Below are positions 58,899-64,000 of a stretch of 64,000 nucleotides of DNA, one piece after another (within the stretch, counting starts at the first letter, position 1; the number at the start of each line of letters is the position of its first letter). The position numbers were made by a program, and so were the translations under genes. The DNA lies in the NCBI GenBank assembly GCA_016647705.1, contig CM028330.1, forward strand, positions 30,150,649-30,214,648, written 5' to 3'. This stretch comes from Eucommia ulmoides (lineage: Eukaryota > Streptophyta > Magnoliopsida > Garryales > Eucommiaceae). The notes beneath the pieces were generated by a model. It worked only from the letters and a program-made list of their open reading frames with translations, did not search any database and was not told the DNA's origin.

Positions 58899-59300
58899 AG
58901 GGTGTGGTTGGGTGAAGGATTTTGGGATAGGATTTGATTTTCATGAGGGATTTATGAAATTCATTAGTTAAAATTCTGTGTTTTGCTACTTCAAAAAGGA
59001 ATTTGTAAAATTCTTTGGAATTTTGAAATGGTATCGAAGGGTGGGGTTGAGGGGGGGGGGATGACATCTCCAAATGCCTTTTATTTATTTATTCAGTTTT
59101 TATTGTTTTTCCGGTTTGGCAAATTCTTCCGAATGTGGCATTACTTTCCATCTCGCGGTTAAATTACATGAATAGAATTTCAATTAGGATTTCCGGAATA
59201 TATGTCCGAGCAACTAATTTTGAAATAATTGGATTTTGAATTTTAAATCCCATAATTTCTAAATTCCATGAATCTATCAAATTCCTTATCCAAATGCATC
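58899..59300. mobile_element. Probable MITE
   Basis: Imperfect inverted ends: GGATTTTGGGATAGGATTTGA near the left and CAAATTCCTTATCCAAATGCATC at the right. An AATTCC/GGAATT-rich interior and a G10 run at 59052. Duplication not clear. Confidence 0.4.
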
Positions 59301-59490
59301 TGATGGAATCATCATGTAATGTTCTTTTGATTGTTTTGGTCTATATTATAGATTTTAGTCCAAAGCATAACATGGAGCTACACGGGACTCCAACTTTGCC
59401 TTTCTTTATTCTTGGAAGTTATACTAATTTTTTTATTGTAGTGAATCTAGTGATCATTTTTTATTTTTGGGAAATAATTTGGTGATAGAT

Positions 59491-59607
59491 GCATAGCGGG
59501 TTGGGTGATGGTCCATTCCTTCAGAAAGCTGGTGTTTCACAATTTGGACTAATGCTCTTCACAGCTAGTGAATGTTACATGAAAAGAACATCAGGTATTC
59601 AGTGGTA
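59491..59607 (+). CDS. Possible small exon or upstream ORF of a host gene
   Basis: An ATG-initiated open frame (MHSGLGDGPFLQKAGVSQFG...) with balanced composition lies after a possible acceptor (GGTGATAG) and has possible donors (ATCAG|GTATTC or AGTGG|TAAG). It is in the right orientation to precede the bZIP-like exon at 63865. It may be a 5' exon carrying an upstream ORF. The short length and lack of a recognised domain keep confidence low. Confidence 0.3.
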
Positions 59608-59609
59608 AG

Positions 59610-60800
59610 AAATTTATGCCCTGTTTGTTTAGTGTTTCTGCTCCATAAAATTGGGAACATAAACAGAAGTATGTAGAAAAAAAAAAGAACATTTTCCATT
59701 CTGCTTCTACATTTTTATAACAAATTTCTGATATCGAAGAGGAACTGTTCTCAGATTTCTGTTTTTTTGGGGGAAAAGGAACATTAACAAGTCACCTTAG
59801 TCACCATTTTTAATGGCCTGTTGCCCATTTGGTTTTAACAAAAGTCACCTTAGTCCAAATTATTCTATTTTATATTTCTCCATGTACCTATAAATTCATC
59901 AAGTTTAGTTTGTTTGAACAAAGAAACATATTGTTTAGGAAAAATTGCACTTTTGGTCCTTTAAGTTTAGGGTGGGTGTTTAAGTGGTCCTTGATATTTC
60001 ATAATTAAAACATTTGGTCCTTCAACTTGTAATTTGGTTTCAATTTGGTCCAATTGGAAAATCTACTAGGGAGTTTTGGACGGATTTCCATTTGTGCAGG
60101 AGCATTTTCCTCTTTCAAGGACTAAATTTGTTCGCCATTTTTTTTTTTTTTTTTTGCTAAATTTCATTTTTGAAGACCTTTCAATTTTTTTTTTTTGTTT
60201 GTTCTATCCTTTTTCTTTTTATTTCTTTTTCTGTTTTTTTACCTTTTTTTTTTCTTTGTTCTTTTTACCTATTCTTTCCCCCCGTAATAAACCTAAAATT
60301 GTCACCTCCTGTAGCATGTGGTTAGTGTTTCACTTTTCTCATCCCACTTAGGATAGGATGGGATAAAAATTCTGTTTCCTTCTATGAACAGAATTACGTT
60401 TGGTAACTATATAATTTCGTTTATTTTTGGGAACAAAATTGCATTTAGTAACGATAGAATTCTGTTTCTTTCTGAGAACAAAATCACGTTTAGTAATGAC
60501 ATTATTCTAAAATTGTTTCCTCAACAATTATTTATTTATTATTATTTATTTATTTATTTTTATCTATTTCTTTCTTTAAATGTATGAATAAATATCAAAT
60601 TACACCAAATTCAAAAAATAAAATAAAAATAAACATTAATTAAAAATAAATATCTAAAACTATTGACATATTATTAAATATAACAATGTACATATTTTAC
60701 AATAGATGTTCAATTTGATGCATATTGAAATTAGAAATAAACATATGATAATTTTCACGTTTTTGCATGTGTTCATTTCAAAGTGACTAAAGGGTGTCTT
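59610..60800. mobile_element. Cluster of MITE fragments
   Basis: 59612-59790 starts GCCCTGTTTGTTTAGTGTTT, with CTCAGATTTCTGTT words. 59940-60080 begins AAAAATTGCACTTTTGGTCC, like a terminal repeat of another Mutator-type unit whose partner is not seen. 60361-60760 is homologous to 38652-38930 (ACAGAATTACGTTTGGTAAC, ATGTATGAATAAATATC). T-rich runs at 60140-60260. Confidence 0.5.
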
Positions 60801-61029
60801 CGGGGTAGGGCAATCTCAAGAAAAAAAAATTATATTTTTCTTCTTAAAATCCAATACCTCACTTAAACAGATCATAATAGTTGAACCCTTTTGCAAATAT
60901 CACTATTTTCACCATCTATAAAACCTGAAAAGTAGTAATAGCAAAGACAATCTATATATAATAACAAAAACATCTTACAAAATGATCTACGTTCAACATA
61001 CAAAATGCTACAAACCAGTTCACATAAGC

Positions 61030-61376
61030 TATCCGCAAACCGGCATATACATGTCGGCACCACCTATGAGCTCTGTGTTTGGCTCATCAGTCTTCCTTAA
61101 ATGTAAAAAGTCATCAGGCAGTCCACTTTGTTATGGTATTAGCAAGCGGTATTATGTCAAGAATAGAACCAAAACTCTTGAAATCAAAATTTGGATTGTT
61201 CAAACAATGAGTAAATTAGGTGTTGTTTGATTAAATTAGGCAAAAATAATTAAGGTGGCATTTGTTTTAGTGTCTCTCTTTTTCTATTTGTCCTCAAAAT
61301 ATTTGAAGCAAAAACATATAGAACAAAAAACTATAAATTTTTGTTCTATTCTTAGAGTTGTTCCATTAATCTAGAA

Positions 61377-61416
<40 letters not shown>

Positions 61417-62397
61417 AAAACAAACAAACTTCAAAATTGAACTCAAGTCAGAATAATGTCTGATTTTTCAAAATTATCCATAATTTGAGTGTCAAAACCC
61501 CACGAATTGAAAGAGATTTACATCAACGAACAAACCCATGCAAATAAAACAACCAATTCCGCGAAATTAAAGATTGCAAAAACCTGCCATTGTTTCCGCT
61601 GAATTTGACCCGGCAGAGAAGAGCCGTAGTTTTACTGGCGAACCTAGGGCCAACAATGACATGAATCTCACCAGATTTTAAACGCCCAAAAACAAAAAAA
61701 AAGAAAGAAAGAAAAGAGCAGAAGAACAACAATGCAAAAAATCTGGACAATTTTCAGAAAAATTGCCAGAAAATCAGATTGTGCCTAAACTAAGAGAAAT
61801 GTTGCTATTCAATAATGATGAGCAAAGGAGCAAAGCATACCAACAAACGACAAGAACAATCAACAGAAGATGGTAAATCTGAAAATCTATCTAAAATTCA
61901 ATCATGTTATGTTCTCAGATTTTGAGAACAAATGTCTGGGAACAGTACAGTTTCCAAATTTCTGTCTCTTTCTATTTTTTCTGTAATTTATGAACAGAAA
62001 CACTGAACAAACCACATGAAACAAAAAAATTAGGATTAGATTTTGTTTTGATTTCTTCACATCTGTGCACTTGCTCTCTTGCGCAAACCCCTGCACCCAT
62101 ATCAGATCCAATAAAAATTGGATAAACCATAGAAAAGCTCCCACCCTTCTAGATAATCAAATGGAAAAGACATGGAAGTGGTCTTAGAAACATAACATTC
62201 AAGATTATGGGCATAACCTTTTTGCTTACCTGCCCGTTGAAAGAACCCAAAGGCGAGTCGATTTTCCCATGGAGCTGATCAGATTTCAATACGAATGCAG
62301 CAAAACTGGGTGATAATCGGATAAGAAATTTGTGACAGAACTCATTCAGCTTGTGTGAATGGAGGAACATGAAAGTTGTTGCCATTCCCGTACGCAT
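61030..62397 (-). pseudogene. Thymidine kinase (TK1 type) pseudogene
   Basis: Three pieces lie in the right order on the minus strand. Putative exon 1 (62397-62230, from ATG MRTGMATTF to CAG|GTAAGC, 56 codons in frame) is probably the N-terminal extension. Exon 2 (about 61690-61584) encodes [20 protein letters not shown], ending GGCAG|GT. A last-exon piece (about 61115-61030) encodes [16 protein letters not shown] and MYMPVC, the conserved C-terminal region. TK1 phosphorylates thymidine for dTTP salvage. The middle exons with the lid and catalytic acid are missing. The P-loop is damaged (GPRFASKT where the family has GPMFxGKT), and the acceptor before exon 2 and the frame after MPVC are degraded. 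MITE-like ends sit in both introns. Confidence 0.75.
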
Positions 62398-62454
62398 GAT
62401 GATGTGCAAGGATTGCAAGCTCTGAGGCTTTATTATGGTTTTTCTCATCAGGGT

Positions 62455-62640
62455 TCAGTGAAATCAACCCAACATCAAGAAATCAACCCTAATTCTGAAA
62501 AATCAAATCCTAAATCAAGAAATCAAACCCTAATTTTGAGAAATCGAACCCTAAATCAAGAAATCAAACCTAATTATGAGAAATCGAACCCTAAATCAAG
62601 AAATCAAACCTAATTCTGAGAAATCAAAGCCAAAATCGAG
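62455..62640. repeat. Tandem repeat of about 33 bp
   Basis: Five to six imperfect units of AATCAAACCCTAAATCAAGA with TTCTGAGAA spacers, upstream of the thymidine kinase start. Confidence 0.8.
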
Positions 62641-63012
62641 AACTTGAACCCTTACTTCGATTTCTGAAATCGAACCCTAAACCTATTTTGTGAATGGAAT
62701 CGATTTCATCAATGAAACAAAATTGATTTCGTGAACCCAGATGATGAAGGCTAGAAGACGAGAGAGAGAGAGAGAGAGCTAGCTTACATAGACGAGTGGT
62801 GAGGATGATGAGGACGACGAAGATGACCGCGACGAGGACGATCTCTATCTTATCGATCGAGCTGGTTCAAACCATAGGGAGCGACAAGGATGATGGCAAT
62901 GGTGATGGAACGAAGAACATAAAAGAGAGAAGATGATGGCGATGAATTGATCGAACGATTTCGGGAATGAGTGGGATGAGGATGGATCAAGGTTCTCATT
63001 AAGAATGAAGAA

Positions 63013-63218
63013 TTAACAAAATACCGAGTGTGTCCTTCAAGTTGAATGGGAATGGGATGGGATGGAAAAGAAATAATTCTTTTTTGTTTCTCACTTCCTT
63101 AAAGATTTCAAGAATCAATCCCAAAATTTTGGAATGGGATAGGAACGGAAATGAGTTTACTAAACGTGTTACCAAAAATCAATCCAAAAAATTTGGGGAT
63201 TGGGAACACTAACAAAAT
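63013..63218. mobile_element. MITE half related to 39200-39415
   Basis: Shares TTTCAAGAATCAATCCCAAA and GGGAACACTAAC words with the insertion in the SIRE gag. Confidence 0.55.
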
Positions 63219-63469
63219 ATGTTTGTGTTGGCTACCAGATTTTAGAACAAATTTCTGAGAACAGAGTTTGTTCTCAGATTTCTGTTTCTGTTCAAAAAAT
63301 TTTGGGAACAGAAACACTAAAACAAATGCCACCTTATCAATTTCCATAAGATTTCCTTCAAAGATATGATTTTTCATTTACAAAGTCCCCTTATATTGTG
63401 ATTTATTGTTTGCAGATCTTCGAAACTTTTCTTTAAAATGGAAAAAGGGGCGATTTTCTAATGTTTTTA

Positions 63470-63660
63470 AAACCAAACTATGCCCAAGTGTTTAGGTTCT
63501 TGATTTCTGTTGAAACTGAAACATGGGAACAAACAAGAGTTGTTTCTCTTTGCCCCCCAGAATTTCATAACAAATTCTGAGAACCGAACAAAGTTGTCCT
63601 TAAGTTTATGTTTCTGTACAAAGAATTCTGGGAACAGAACAATAAACAACTGCCACCTAA
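63470..63660. mobile_element. MITE-like unit
   Basis: Right end GGGAACAGAACAATAAACAA CTGCCACC resembles the 63333 end; the left end is weaker (CCAAGTGTTTAGGTTCTTG). Interior CTGAGAAC and TTCTGGGAACAG words. Confidence 0.45.
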
Positions 63661-63680
63661 AAATCTAATATAAGATTTCC

Positions 63681-63815
63681 TTAACGTGGTGTTTGGTTTT
63701 ATGGAATTGGAACCTAGGAATTGGAATTAGAAATTAAGTCATGTAAAGTTTTCGTGTGTTCATTTCCGATTCCATTTTGGCAACTCCAGTTCCATGAAAC
63801 CAAACACTGCCTTAA
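63681..63815. mobile_element. Small MITE
   Basis: 135 bp between TTAA copies. Inverted ends TGGTGTTTGGTTTTATGGAA and CCATGAAACCAAACACTGCC. The TTAA/TAA target suggests PIF/Harbinger or a relative. Confidence 0.65.
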
Positions 63816-63864
63816 TATATTCCTTTAAAAAAAAACAAAAACAGATTCCCCTTATATTGTGATG

Positions 63865-64000
63865 ATTTATCCTTTGCAGATCATCCAAACACTGCTTTAA
63901 AAAATGGAAAATGGACAGTTGACAAATGTTCTCATAATGGATCATACGGAACAATCCAGTAGCCATGATGTAATGATCCGTCGCCTCAAAAACCGAGAAA
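63865..64000 (+). CDS. Probable bZIP-type protein, first coding exon (partial)
   Basis: After TTATCCTTTGCAG, a good 3' splice site near 63880, an ATG at 63904 opens a frame to the window edge: MENGQLTNVLIMDHTEQ, then SSSHDVMIRRLKNRE. The last eight residues fit the start of a bZIP basic region (RRxxxNRE), which contacts DNA in transcription factors of this class. The leucine zipper would lie beyond the window. The in-frame TAA just upstream of the ATG (CTTTAAAAAATG) marks this as the start. A similar acceptor-plus-ATG segment is present at 63390-63440. Confidence 0.6.

Larger units (their letters stand above)
61254..63333. repeat. Inverted-repeat pair bracketing the kinase 5' part
   Basis: GGTGGCATTTGTTTTAGTGT at 61254 and its exact reverse complement ending at 63333, with diverged homology further inward. 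Flanks TAA and TTA do not form a direct duplication. These may be two independent MITE ends, since kinase sequence continues left of 61254. Confidence 0.6.

Noticed and set aside
61523..61750. Functional thymidine kinase
   Set aside because: P-loop altered, middle exons missing, frame lost after the conserved C-terminal motif.
62149..62448. 99-codon minus-strand frame as a separate gene
   Set aside because: Its central part is the putative first exon of the thymidine kinase pseudogene; the remainder is 5' leader and intron read-through.
61254..63333. Simple Pack-transposon capture of the kinase exons
   Set aside because: Not accepted as the main reading because homologous kinase sequence extends beyond the left inverted repeat and the flanks do not duplicate; kept as a finding.
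1..64000. tRNA, rRNA or microRNA genes
   Set aside because: I found no cloverleaf with proper A and B boxes, no rRNA sequence, and no single long hairpin standing out from the repeat modules by eye.

Overview
This is nuclear DNA of a flowering plant, most likely a dicot. It is AT-rich and eukaryotic throughout, and most of it is retrotransposon sequence of plant-specific lineages: Ty3/gypsy Tekay, Tat/Ogre and TR-GAG-like, and Ty1/copia SIRE/Maximus. There are also small inverted-repeat DNA transposons, a Mutator-like element, SINE-like pieces and long microsatellites. No intact transposon gene was found. The best protein traces are an integrase with all three catalytic acids, an Ogre reverse transcriptase with YVDD, and a plant-transposon-domain ORF broken only by three stop codons.

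Layout. 1-4857: degenerate interior, primer-binding site and 5' LTR of a minus-strand Tekay-like element. 5773-35396: a deep nest. An Ogre/Tat-type LTR (from 5773) is split by a TR-GAG-like element (6821-24485, target duplication GCTAA). That element holds a truncated minus-strand Tekay element (9395-13798) fused to a non-autonomous LARD-type element (13789-20793). The Ogre sequence resumes at 24491 and ends at a minus-strand SIRE 3' LTR (27228-34356), itself split by a Tekay solo LTR (27593-30482, ATTTC) and a SIRE solo LTR (32163-34300, AGTTC). 35397-40855: a plus-strand SIRE element without pol. 40856-49940: shattered Ogre sequence with two SIRE solo LTRs (ATGAG, ATAAT). 51378-55100: a SIRE solo LTR and a Tat-type solo LTR. 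55101-64000: gene-like DNA with a Mutator-like element (57327-58775, 9-bp duplication), several MITEs, a broken thymidine kinase gene on the minus strand (61030-62397), and at the right edge the start of a probable bZIP gene on the plus strand.

The most striking structural signal is that the LTRs of three unrelated lineages each carry a cluster of short palindromic or hairpin modules. The module sequence differs between families. In the Tekay family the two arms change together between copies, which suggests selection for base pairing, probably in RNA.

All annotation is by eye. Family names rest on recognised protein motifs, primer-binding sites, polypurine tracts, LTR ends and target duplications. 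Boundaries of degenerate pieces may be off by tens of bases.
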